NCBI GenBank assembly: GCA_015655095.1
Contig: JAATFR010000289.1
Span: 1 to 5,213, forward strand
Direction: 5' to 3'
Source of the DNA: Hyphomicrobiales bacterium
GTDB lineage: Bacteria; Pseudomonadota; Alphaproteobacteria; Parvibaculales; Parvibaculaceae
DNA: 5,213 nucleotides
Shown: piece by piece, positions 1 to 5,213 of the stretch
Position numbering within the stretch: the first letter of the stretch is position 1
Layout of the letters: each line of letters starts with the position of its first letter
The notes under the pieces: model-generated
The model's input: only the letters and a program-made list of their open reading frames with translations
What the model was told of the DNA's origin: nothing
Database searches by the model: none
Program-made: the position numbers and the translations under genes

Positions 1-272
1 ATCTCCCCGGGGAGAACTTCTTTCGTCCGCTCCTGCGGCCCGCGCAACGATACGCGGCCGCTGATAATGTGGCAGATCTCGGAATTGGTCTCGCGCGCAG
101 CGGTAAACCGTCCCGGCGTGCATTCCCAGACTCCGATCTCGACCAGACCATCGTCCGACCTCCAGAGCTCTACGGCAGCTTCATACTGCTCACCCTCAAC
201 CGAAGTGGGTTTGGGTTCCGGCTCGCCAAGATCGATCAGGGCAAGGTGGGCAAAGGTCTGAAAGTCAATCAT
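1..272 (-). CDS. Cupin-domain protein (DUF861/EutQ-like), C-terminus beyond the window
   Basis: This is an N-terminal fragment of 90 codons that runs off the left edge. It reads from an ATG at 272-270 with no internal stop. The protein begins MIDFQTFAHLALIDLGEPEP. Residues about 47-78 have the pattern of the Cupin_3/DUF861 fold: a VWECTPGRF turn, then NSEICHIISGRVSL, which corresponds to the family's 'E..yilsGr..l' strand pair, and LPGE near the edge, where the family's conserved 'GD' turn would follow. The classical HxH metal motif of larger cupins is absent, which is common in this subfamily. Members include EutQ-like and ureidoglycine aminohydrolase-like proteins, but most are uncharacterised small cytoplasmic proteins, so no substrate can be assigned. 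The Shine-Dalgarno match is weak (TTGGAAA, about 6 nt before ATG). The gene is transcribed away from the IS and the PHA operon and is not functionally tied to them by anything visible. Confidence 0.75.
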   Translation of the reverse strand, partial: MIDFQTFAHLALIDLGEPEPKPTSVEGEQYEAAVELWRSDDGLVEIGVWECTPGRFTAARETNSEICHIISGRVSLRGPQERTKEVLPGE

Positions 273-317
273 GTGAATTTCCAATAACGCAGATACAACG
301 CACTCAGGGAGGGGCGC

Positions 318-346
318 AGCATAGTCATTTCCCCAGCGATGTTCAA
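318..346 (-). promoter_or_regulatory. Predicted sigma70-type promoter of the cupin gene
   Basis: On the minus strand there is a -35 hexamer TTGAAC (346-341) and a -10 hexamer TATGCT (323-318), separated by exactly 17 bp. Each matches the consensus at four positions. A start near 311 would give a leader of about 40 nt before the cupin ATG at 272. This is the best promoter-like pair seen upstream of that gene. It is a pattern match only. Confidence 0.5.
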
Positions 347-372
347 ATCACCCAACATGAAAGGGCAATCCC

Positions 373-425
373 TCAGGCCTCCCTGTCATGTGCCGTGACG
401 CGGAGCCAGATGGCATAGAGCGCAC
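373..425 (-). pseudogene. Possible 3' remnant of a gene truncated by the IS
   Basis: Reading on the minus strand from the IS boundary, an open frame encodes RALYAIWLRVTAHDREA and ends at a TGA (375-373). The composition and GC-ending codons look like the C-terminal tail of a real protein. However, only 17 residues remain and I do not recognise the family. No upstream portion is found on the other side of the IS, because all three minus-strand frames meet a stop within 1374-1389. If the tail is real, the rest of the gene was lost when or after the element inserted. It could equally be chance open sequence. Confidence 0.25.
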
Positions 426-446
426 GGGCTCTGTTGCATGAATCGG
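426..446 (+). repeat. IS left terminal inverted repeat
   Basis: GGCTCTGTTGCATGAATCGG at 427-446 matches the reverse complement of 1352-1371 at 15 of 20 positions. One additional matching G lies outside each end (426 and 1372). The transposase gene ends about 35 bp inside this repeat. Confidence 0.75.
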
Positions 447-480
447 ACTTCGGGCGCATTTCGTGCAGGTGCAATTTGTG

Positions 481-1309
481 CTACGGGATGCGCACGGTGA
501 CCGAAGTTCCGATCATCGCAAACTGGTTAGGAATGGCAGCGCCCATTTTGAGTTCAGTGACCTGACTTTCGAATGTTCTGGCTTTGACTTTCCCGCATAA
601 GATTTTGAAACGATGCATCGTCGTTTCGGCCAGACTTCGTAGGTGATATCCGCTCCATTTCTTCCAGATGGTCCGGCCCAGATAGCGCGTCACCTTTAGC
701 GCCTCATTGCTGACCTTCGCTCCTGGTGAAGCTTCTTTCCATGGTTTTGCCTTACCCCGGAATGACAGCAAGCGCGTTTCTTGCTGCAAGTGCATCAAGG
801 CAGGCGCGCATATCATAAGCACCATCACCACTGACGGTCGCAATCTGTTCATCCTCGGGGATATGATCGAGAAGCGGCAGGACGGGCGCATCACCTGTGC
901 GGCTGTCACTGACCTCAATGGCCCGAATATCCAGCGTCCGGGCATCGATGCCGAGGTGCAGCTTGCACCATTGCCGCCGATAGGATGGACCATGCTTGCG
1001 CCGTTCCCATTCTCCTTCACCCATCATCTTGATCCCGGTGCTGTCGACCAGGAGATGCAATGCGCCGTAGTCATGGCTGCGAAAAGGCAGATTCACGTTC
1101 AATATCTTCTGACGCCGGCACAGTGTGGTGGAGCCGGGAACGGGCCAGTCCAGCCCCGAAAGCAAAAGGAGGCTGGAAACAAGGCCGACCGTCTGGCGAA
1201 GCGGAAGGCCGAACAGCACCTTGAATGTCAGGAAGCCGCGCTTAATAAGGACCTGATTATAGGAACTGCAGTTCGTCGTGCGGTAGCGCAAAGGGGCAGG
1301 TTTTGTCAT
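481..1309 (-). pseudogene. IS5-family DDE transposase, frameshifted and internally deleted
   Basis: The reading frame starts at ATG 1309 behind AGGTGG (a GTG at 1318 is also open) and gives MTKPAPLRYRTT, then SYNQVLIKRGFLT. It jumps directly to FKVLFGLPLRQT, and about 34 residues expected between these blocks are missing (junction near 1223-1228). The DDE core follows, with Asp in LLVDSTGIK (1043-1045) and Asp in SGDGAYD (824-826). The frame then stops with AVIPG at 752. The rest continues in another frame from about 760 down to 481: KAKPWKEASPGAKVSNEALK, then the Y(2)R(3)E(6)K signature in GYHLRSLAETTMHRFK, whose catalytic Glu is at 625-627. The third catalytic residue is thus separated from the first two. 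A net loss of two bases around 752-760 would explain the shift. Programmed frameshifting is unlikely because this IS group normally uses a single ORF. Sequencing error at the GGGG run cannot be excluded. Confidence 0.85.
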
Positions 1310-1351
1310 CCAGCCCACCTATACCTGCTCGCACAAAAACGGAATCCTTCA

Positions 1352-1372
1352 TCAATTAACGCAACAAAGCCC
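1352..1372 (-). repeat. IS right terminal inverted repeat
   Basis: Read inward on the minus strand it is GGCTTTGTTGCGTTAATTGA, pairing with the left end at 15 of 20 positions. It lies about 43 bp upstream of the transposase start, the usual place for the promoter-proximal end in IS5-type elements. Confidence 0.75.
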
Positions 1373-1641
1373 CAGCTAGCTACAAATCACCCTGCAGGAA
1401 GTCTTTTCCTGACCGATCCCAACCTCCGTTGACCACTCAAAGCATTAGGAATAGCGTCAATTGAAAGCAATCGGTTTCTCGTGAGGCATTCATGCGCCAT
1501 GGTCCAGCAAGTCGGGCACCTATCGCGACACGAAAATGCATCCCCGGTGTCACGAGCTGGCAGCTTTCGAGACGCTCTTAATGGCACCACAAATATCTCC
1601 CACATTGTACTATCGTTAAATTCAGGACCGAATGTTCCCAG

Positions 1642-1661
1642 AGAATATTATCCGGTATTCT
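1642..1661. promoter_or_regulatory. Candidate operator/promoter element: AGAATA-N8-TATTCT inverted repeat
   Basis: Two perfect 6-bp arms (1642-1647 and 1656-1661) are separated by 8 bp. They enclose and overlap TATTAT (1646-1651), a five-of-six match to a -10 hexamer reading toward phaC. The spacing is typical of a dimeric helix-turn-helix site. There is no good -35 at 16-18 bp, only TTCAGG at 19 bp (1621-1626), so a promoter here would be weak or activator-dependent. The regulator is unknown. Confidence 0.3.
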
Positions 1662-1757
1662 TACCTCAAAGTGCGCCCTCCAATTCCTCGGCAAAGAATT
1701 TCCGTTGGCGCCACGCCTTTGCTGATAGCTTTTCCTGCATCCTGATGAACAGGGCTC

Positions 1758-1806
1758 CTGCCCGGGGACCTGACATGCATCCCGGCGGCACTGCCCGGGA
1801 CATGCC
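1758..1806 (+). repeat. Short imperfect direct repeat in the phaC leader
   Basis: CTGCCCGGGGAC followed by TGACATGC (1758-1778) recurs in compressed form as CTGCCCGGGACATGCC (1791-1806). Both copies contain the palindrome CCCGGG, so this GC-rich leader could fold in several ways. It lies about 50-100 nt upstream of the phaC start. No function can be assigned. Confidence 0.35.
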
Positions 1807-1854
1807 GGTACGCCCGGCCTCGTTCCTGCGCCAGAAGACAGAAAGATTTTTCCG

Positions 1855-3654
1855 ATGAGTGCCACCCCCCCACCTGTTCCCGGGCAAAAAACCCGCCCCC
1901 CTCTTCCGCCACACAAGGATGAAAGTGTCGGCACAGAGGCTTTCCGCGCCATGGACAGGATGAGAGAGGCATTGAGCGCACAGATAACCGGCGGTCTTTC
2001 ACCGGCCTCTTTGGCTCTTGCAGCCTACGACTGGTCAGTTCATCTTGCTGCCGCACCGGGCAAGCAGCTGGAGCTTGGGGCCAAGGCTGTCAGGAAGGCC
2101 AGCCGTCTCCTGATGTATCTGGAAGCCGCCGCGACCCACCCTGACATGCCAGCGTGCATCGAGCCCTTGCCCGGCGACTACCGTTTCGAGTCCGAAGAGT
2201 GGCGGAAGCAACCCTATAGTTTCTGGGCACAATCATTCCTGCTGGGCCAGCAATGGTGGCACAACGCCACGCATGAAGTGCCGGGTGTGACGCCGCATCA
2301 TGAGGATGTGGTGTCTTTTGCCGCACGCCAGTTTCTGGATATGTTTTCGCCATCGAACAATCCTCTGACAAACCCCGAAGTGGTGGAAAAGACTCTTAAA
2401 GAGGGGGGCAAAAATTTCATTCACGGGTTCCAGAACTGGCTTGAAGACGTCAACCGGCAGATGGCAGGCCAGCCTCCTGTGGGAACCGAAGATTTTCTTG
2501 TGGGAAAAGACGTCGCCGTCACACCGGGGAAGGTCGTCTACAGAAATCACCTTATCGAACTGCTGCAATATGCGCCTGCGACCGGAAGTGTCAGGGCCGA
2601 ACCGATCCTGATCGTCCCGGCCTGGATCATGAAATATTATATTCTCGATCTGTCACCGCAGAACTCGCTGGTACGCTATCTCGTTGACCAGGGCTACACG
2701 GTTTTCTGTATCTCGTGGCGCAATCCTACGGCTGATGACGCCAACCTCGCCATGGATGATTATCGCCAGATGGGCGTCATGGCCGCGCTCAAGGCCATCA
2801 ATGCCATCACTCCTGATCAAAAGATTCATGCCGCCGGATATTGTCTTGGGGGCACCCTGCTTTCCATCTCTGCGGCTGCCATGGCCCGGGCTGGCGACAA
2901 CCGGCTGGCATCATTGACGCTGATGGCAGCCCAAACGGATTTCACCGAGCCCGGAGAACTGGCGCTTTTCATCGATCCCAGCCAGATGCATTTTCTCGAA
3001 AGCATGATGTGGAACCGGGGATATCTTTCCTCAGACCAGATGGCGGGCGCATTTCAGCTTCTGCACAGCAATGACCTCATTTGGTCGCGTCTTGTGCATG
3101 ATTATCTGATGGGAGAGCGCACGCCCATGATCGACATCATGGCCTGGAATGCGGATTCGACGCGTATGCCATACCGGATGCACGCCGAATATCTGCGTCG
3201 CCTTTATCTTGATAATGAGCTTGCGGCCGGCCGCTTCATGGTCGACGGCCATCCCGCTGCGCTACAAAATATCCGCACCCCCATGTTCGTGGTTGGAACG
3301 GAGCGCGATCACGTTGCCCCATGGCGCTCCGTTTACAAGATCCACTACCTCGCCGATACAGACATTACTTTTATCCTGACAAGTGGTGGCCATAATGCCG
3401 GTATCGTCAGCGAACCCGGCCATCACGGACGGCATTTTCGCGTCGCTCGAAAACAGTCAAGCGATCCCTACCTTGGCCCCGATGAATGGGCAGCGAATGC
3501 AACACCCAAAACCGGCTCATGGTGGGAGGACTGGAACGCCTGGCTTGCCGCCCACTCCACACCAGAGAATATGCCTCCCCCGACCATGGGAGCCGCTGAC
3601 AGCGGCTATCCCCCCATTGAGGACGCACCCGGCACCTATGTCTTCCAGCGTTGA
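1855..3654 (+). CDS. phaC: Class I-type poly(3-hydroxyalkanoate) synthase
   Basis: This 599-aa cytoplasmic, granule-associated enzyme polymerises (R)-3-hydroxyacyl-CoA into polyhydroxyalkanoate and releases CoA. Its length is close to the ~590 aa of class I synthases. Residues 1-25 are a Pro-rich leader. The PhaC N-terminal domain spans about 90-260, including FWAQSFLLGQQWW and FSPSNNPLTNPEV. The alpha/beta-hydrolase core follows (VPAWIMKYYILDLSPQNSLV). The lipase-like box is GYCLGG with nucleophile Cys330. The conserved Trp is W431 in MAWNADSTRMP. The catalytic Asp is D485 (GTERDHVAPW) and the catalytic His is H513 (SGGHNAGIV). The D-to-H spacing of 28 equals that of the Cupriavidus enzyme (480/508), so the triad is intact. 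ATG 1855 is chosen because conserved sequence begins well before the next Met (codon 33). Its Shine-Dalgarno is weak (AGAAAGA about 10 nt upstream), suggesting modest initiation. It is the first gene of the operon. Substrate length preference cannot be read from sequence. PHA production is inferred from family. Confidence 0.93.
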   Translation: MSATPPPVPGQKTRPPLPPHKDESVGTEAFRAMDRMREALSAQITGGLSPASLALAAYDWSVHLAAAPGKQLELGAKAVRKASRLLMYLEAAATHPDMPACIEPLPGDYRFESEEWRKQPYSFWAQSFLLGQQWWHNATHEVPGVTPHHEDVVSFAARQFLDMFSPSNNPLTNPEVVEKTLKEGGKNFIHGFQNWLEDVNRQMAGQPPVGTEDFLVGKDVAVTPGKVVYRNHLIELLQYAPATGSVRAEPILIVPAWIMKYYILDLSPQNSLVRYLVDQGYTVFCISWRNPTADDANLAMDDYRQMGVMAALKAINAITPDQKIHAAGYCLGGTLLSISAAAMARAGDNRLASLTLMAAQTDFTEPGELALFIDPSQMHFLESMMWNRGYLSSDQMAGAFQLLHSNDLIWSRLVHDYLMGERTPMIDIMAWNADSTRMPYRMHAEYLRRLYLDNELAAGRFMVDGHPAALQNIRTPMFVVGTERDHVAPWRSVYKIHYLADTDITFILTSGGHNAGIVSEPGHHGRHFRVARKQSSDPYLGPDEWAANATPKTGSWWEDWNAWLAAHSTPENMPPPTMGAADSGYPPIEDAPGTYVFQR

Positions 3655-3656
3655 GG
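3653..3656 (+). promoter_or_regulatory. Ribosome binding site deciding the start of the hydratase/phosphate acyltransferase
   Basis: GAGG overlaps the phaC stop codon and sits 5 nt before ATG 3662. The frame is also open upstream, with an in-frame ATG at 3638 inside phaC and further back to 3383. The placement of this site and the start of conserved MaoC sequence within about ten residues favour 3662. Confidence 0.6.
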
Positions 3657-3661
3657 CCCAG

Positions 3662-5068
3662 ATGAACGAACCCTTTCTCAGAAATCATCCTTTTGACGAA
3701 CTCAAGGTGGGTGATGCTGCATCGATCGTTCGCATCGTCGGGCGTGATGACATCGATCTTTTTGCCACTCTCTCCGGAGATGTAAATCCCGCGCATCTGG
3801 ATGCGACCTTCGCTGCAACTGATCTTTTCGGCCACATTGTCGCCCATGGCATGTGGACTGGCGCACTGGTCTCGGCAGTACTTGGAACAAAACTACCGGG
3901 GCCAGGCACGATCTATCTCGGGCAGGACCTCAAGTTTCTCAAGCCCGTCGCACCCGGCGACACAGTGACGGTCACTGTGACCGTCAAGGAAAAGCTGCCC
4001 GACCGGCACATCGTCCTTCTGGATACTATCTGCACCAATCAGAAAAACGAGCAGGTCCTGGCTGGAACCGCCACAGTGATCGCACCGGACAAAATCATCG
4101 AATGGCCCCGGACCAGATTGCCGGATGTCTCGCTTCGCCGGCATGACCGCTATGAGGCTTTCGTCAATGAAGCCCGAAAAAGCCCTCCCGTCCGCGCAGC
4201 CATTGTCCATCCCTGCTCGCCGGAGGCCATACTTGCCGCTATTGAAGTCCGCGACGAGGGGTTGCTGGAGCCCTTGCTGATCGGGCCCGAAGCCAAAATC
4301 CGGGCAGCGGCGGATGCAGCCCAGGTCTCTCTGGATGGCATCATGATCGAGTCGGCTGAACACAGCCATGCCGCTGCCGCGCGCGCAGTTGAACTTGCGG
4401 TCGCAGGCAAGGTATCCATCCTCGTCAAAGGCAGCCTGCATACGGATGAACTTCTGGGGGCGGTGGTCCGGCCCGGCTCAGGCCTCCAGACGGAGCGACG
4501 GATCAGCCATATCTATGCGATGGATGTGCCGGCCTATCCAAAGCCGATCATCATTACCGACGCAGCCATCAATATTCAGCCGACGCTGGAGCAAAAACGC
4601 GACATTTGCCAGAACGCCATCGATCTCCTTCACAAGCTTGGCCTTGCCGAACCTCTGGTGGCCGTGCTTGCCGCGGTGGAAACCGTCAACCCCAAGATGC
4701 AGGCGACACTCGACGCCGCCGCCCTTACGGTTATGGCGGCACGCGGTCAGATCACCGGCGGCAAGGTTGATGGCCCCCTGGCTTTTGACAATGCCATCAG
4801 TCCCGATGCGGCAAAGACCAAAGGCATTGTCTCTCCGGTCGCGGGCTATGCCGATATTCTGCTGGTTCCCGATCTTGAGGCCGGAAACATGCTGGCCAAG
4901 CAACTGATCTATTTTGCGGGAGCCACCGCCGCCGGCCTCGTCCTCGGCGCCCGTGTGCCCATCGTCCTGACGAGCCGCGCAGATTCTCTGACCGCGCGAA
5001 TCGCATCTGCCGCGCTTGCAAAGCTGGTATGCGGCCCCCATCCGTCTGAAGGAATCCTTGGCGCATGA
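3662..5068 (+). CDS. Bifunctional (R)-specific enoyl-CoA hydratase (MaoC) / phosphate acetyl- or butyryltransferase
   Basis: This 468-aa two-domain cytoplasmic enzyme has an N-terminal MaoC/PhaJ-like hot-dog domain at about residues 8-145. It carries the hydratase signature SGDVNPAHLD with catalytic Asp40 and His45 (the spacing seen in PhaJ, D31/H36), then GHIVAHGM. It should hydrate trans-2-enoyl-CoA to (R)-3-hydroxyacyl-CoA. The PTA_PTB phosphotransacylase domain spans about 175-465, with KGSLHTDELL (from K256), RRISHIYAMD (S282, H283) and ITDAAINIQP (D300, N304). It should interconvert acyl-CoA plus phosphate with acyl phosphate plus CoA. Whether acetyl, propionyl or butyryl is preferred is not evident. 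The gene starts 7 bp after phaC and overlaps the kinase gene by ATGA. Upstream synthase and downstream kinase match the two domain activities. The fusion is a known annotation class; its physiology is inferred. Confidence 0.9.
   Translation: MNEPFLRNHPFDELKVGDAASIVRIVGRDDIDLFATLSGDVNPAHLDATFAATDLFGHIVAHGMWTGALVSAVLGTKLPGPGTIYLGQDLKFLKPVAPGDTVTVTVTVKEKLPDRHIVLLDTICTNQKNEQVLAGTATVIAPDKIIEWPRTRLPDVSLRRHDRYEAFVNEARKSPPVRAAIVHPCSPEAILAAIEVRDEGLLEPLLIGPEAKIRAAADAAQVSLDGIMIESAEHSHAAAARAVELAVAGKVSILVKGSLHTDELLGAVVRPGSGLQTERRISHIYAMDVPAYPKPIIITDAAINIQPTLEQKRDICQNAIDLLHKLGLAEPLVAVLAAVETVNPKMQATLDAAALTVMAARGQITGGKVDGPLAFDNAISPDAAKTKGIVSPVAGYADILLVPDLEAGNMLAKQLIYFAGATAAGLVLGARVPIVLTSRADSLTARIASAALAKLVCGPHPSEGILGA
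3963..3986. repeat. Overlapping perfect palindromes inside the hydratase domain
   Basis: Arms TGACGGTCAC (3966-3975) and GTGACCGTCA (3977-3986) are perfect reverse complements around a single T. An overlapping pair, CAGTGAC (3963-3969) and GTCACTG (3971-3977), is also perfect around one G. The region encodes an alternating Val-Thr beta-strand (V102-K109), so codon repetition may be the whole explanation. The mRNA could form one of two mutually exclusive hairpins. Confidence 0.6.
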
Positions 5069-5213
5069 ACACGAACCTGTTGTTCACATTCAACGCAGGC
5101 TCATCAACGGTCAAAATCGGCCTGTTCAGCATGGATGGCGCCAGGGCCCACCGGATGGCCAGCGCCGTCATCGATTTCAGGAAGACCCCGCTTGGCTTTC
5201 GTGTCGTCAAAGA
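5065..5213 (+). CDS. ackA: Acetate/propionate-family kinase, N-terminal fragment
   Basis: The first 49 codons are present and the gene runs off the right edge. The start MNTNLLFTFNAGSSTVKIGL carries the ASKHA-fold phosphate-1 motif of acetate kinases (NAGSSSLK-type), with Asn10, Ser13 and Lys17 corresponding to N7, S10 and K14 of the Methanosarcina enzyme. The residue equivalent to Ser12 is Thr here. It should convert acyl phosphate plus ADP to carboxylate plus ATP, taking the product of the phosphotransacylase domain encoded just upstream. The ATG overlaps the preceding stop (ATGA), implying translational coupling. AAGGA at 5049-5053 is a Shine-Dalgarno at a rather long 11-nt spacing. Substrate preference (acetate, propionate or butyrate) cannot be judged from the fragment. 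Confidence 0.88.
   Translation, partial: MNTNLLFTFNAGSSTVKIGLFSMDGARAHRMASAVIDFRKTPLGFRVVK

Larger units (their letters stand above)
426..1372 (-). mobile_element. IS5-family insertion sequence (IS903-group-like), degenerate
   Basis: This element of about 947 bp is bounded by imperfect terminal inverted repeats and carries one minus-strand DDE transposase that is now broken. The termini begin GGGCTCTGTTGC (left) and GGGCTTTGTTGC (right, reverse-complemented), close to the GGCTTTGTTGAATAAATC-type ends known for the IS903 group of IS5. The family is normally about 1,050 bp. The shortfall matches an apparent loss of roughly 100 bp inside the transposase. I see no 9-bp (or 4-bp or 3-bp) direct duplication in the flanks: 5' ...GAGCGCAC and 3' AGCTAGCTAC.... 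The flanks may therefore have been rearranged. The exact ends are uncertain by 1 bp. The copy is probably not autonomous, but could be moved in trans if its ends still work. Confidence 0.85.
1374..1854. other. Intergenic region between the IS and the phaC operon
   Basis: About 480 bp with no convincing gene. Open frames on both strands translate into Arg/Ser/Pro/His-rich sequence without recognisable motifs. One of them (GTG at 1481, stop at 1856-1858) overlaps the phaC start codon by ATGA, but has no good ribosome site and no family resemblance. Three things stand out. There is a perfect 8-bp palindrome AGCTAGCT directly beside the IS (1374-1381). There is an inverted repeat AGAATA-N8-TATTCT at 1642-1661. 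There is a GC-rich repeat at 1758-1806. The region must contain the operon promoter unless transcription enters from the IS. No strong factor-independent terminator was seen. Confidence 0.5.

Noticed and set aside
1356..1386. Possible hybrid promoter reading out of the right IS end (TTAACG ... TACAAA)
   Set aside because: The spacing is 19 bp and both hexamers match at only four positions. No support beyond chance.
707..1432. Long plus-strand open frame of 241 codons across the IS
   Set aside because: It is antisense to the transposase pseudogene, whose motifs on the minus strand explain this stretch.
1429..1457. TTGACC (1429-1434) with TAGCGT 17 bp downstream as a phaC promoter
   Set aside because: The -35 is good but the -10 matches at only three positions, and it is over 390 bp from phaC. 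Not enough to call.
1461..1474. FNR/ANR-like half match TTGAAAGCAATCGG upstream of phaC
   Set aside because: Only about 7 of the 10 defined positions fit TTGAT-N4-ATCAA and the right arm is poor. Too weak to annotate, though oxygen control would make biological sense.
1387..1605. Minus-strand 72-codon frame right of the IS
   Set aside because: Cys/Arg-rich, no recognisable motif and no ribosome site. It looks like random open sequence.
1481..1858. 125-codon open frame (GTG start) whose stop overlaps the phaC ATG as ATGA
   Set aside because: No credible ribosome site, Arg/Ser/Pro/His-rich translation with no domain, and it covers the likely promoter region. The overlap is probably chance.
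3383..3661. Upstream in-frame extension of the hydratase/phosphotransferase gene
   Set aside because: It lies within the 3' end of phaC, has phaC-shadow composition, and the MaoC homology and GAGG site start at 3662.

Overview
The window looks like the chromosome of a GC-rich alphaproteobacterium. The protein style, the poly-3-hydroxyalkanoate (PHA) synthase type and the gene order fit the acetic acid bacteria and relatives (Acetobacteraceae, Komagataeibacter/Gluconacetobacter-like). That placement rests on remembered family resemblance and is only moderately secure.

Layout. The left edge (1-272, minus strand) carries the first 90 codons of a small cupin protein (DUF861/EutQ-like), with a good sigma70-type promoter at 318-346. 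Next (about 373-425, minus) is a possible 3' remnant of an unidentified gene. It is cut off by an IS5-family (IS903-group-like) insertion sequence at about 426-1372. The transposase of this element is broken by an inferred in-frame internal deletion and a clear frameshift, and no target-site duplication is visible. Positions 1374-1854 hold no convincing gene. They contain a perfect 6-bp inverted repeat overlapping a -10-like hexamer and a short GC-rich repeat, and they probably form the promoter/leader of the downstream operon.

The right two-thirds is a tight plus-strand operon: a class I-type PHA synthase (1855-3654); a bifunctional MaoC-type (R)-specific enoyl-CoA hydratase/phosphate acyltransferase (3662-5068); and the N-terminus of an acetate/propionate-family kinase (5065 to the window end). 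The gaps are 7 bp and a 4-bp ATGA overlap, so co-transcription and translational coupling are likely.

A plausible joint role (inference) is acyl-CoA disposal. The hydratase domain would make (R)-3-hydroxyacyl-CoA for the PHA synthase. The phosphotransacylase and kinase would interconvert acyl-CoA, acyl phosphate and carboxylate with ATP formation. This would link carbon storage to energy and CoA recycling. The gene arrangement belongs to a recognisable family of clusters, so it is interesting but probably not unknown. I see no CRISPR array, tRNA, rRNA, defence system or clearly new system here.
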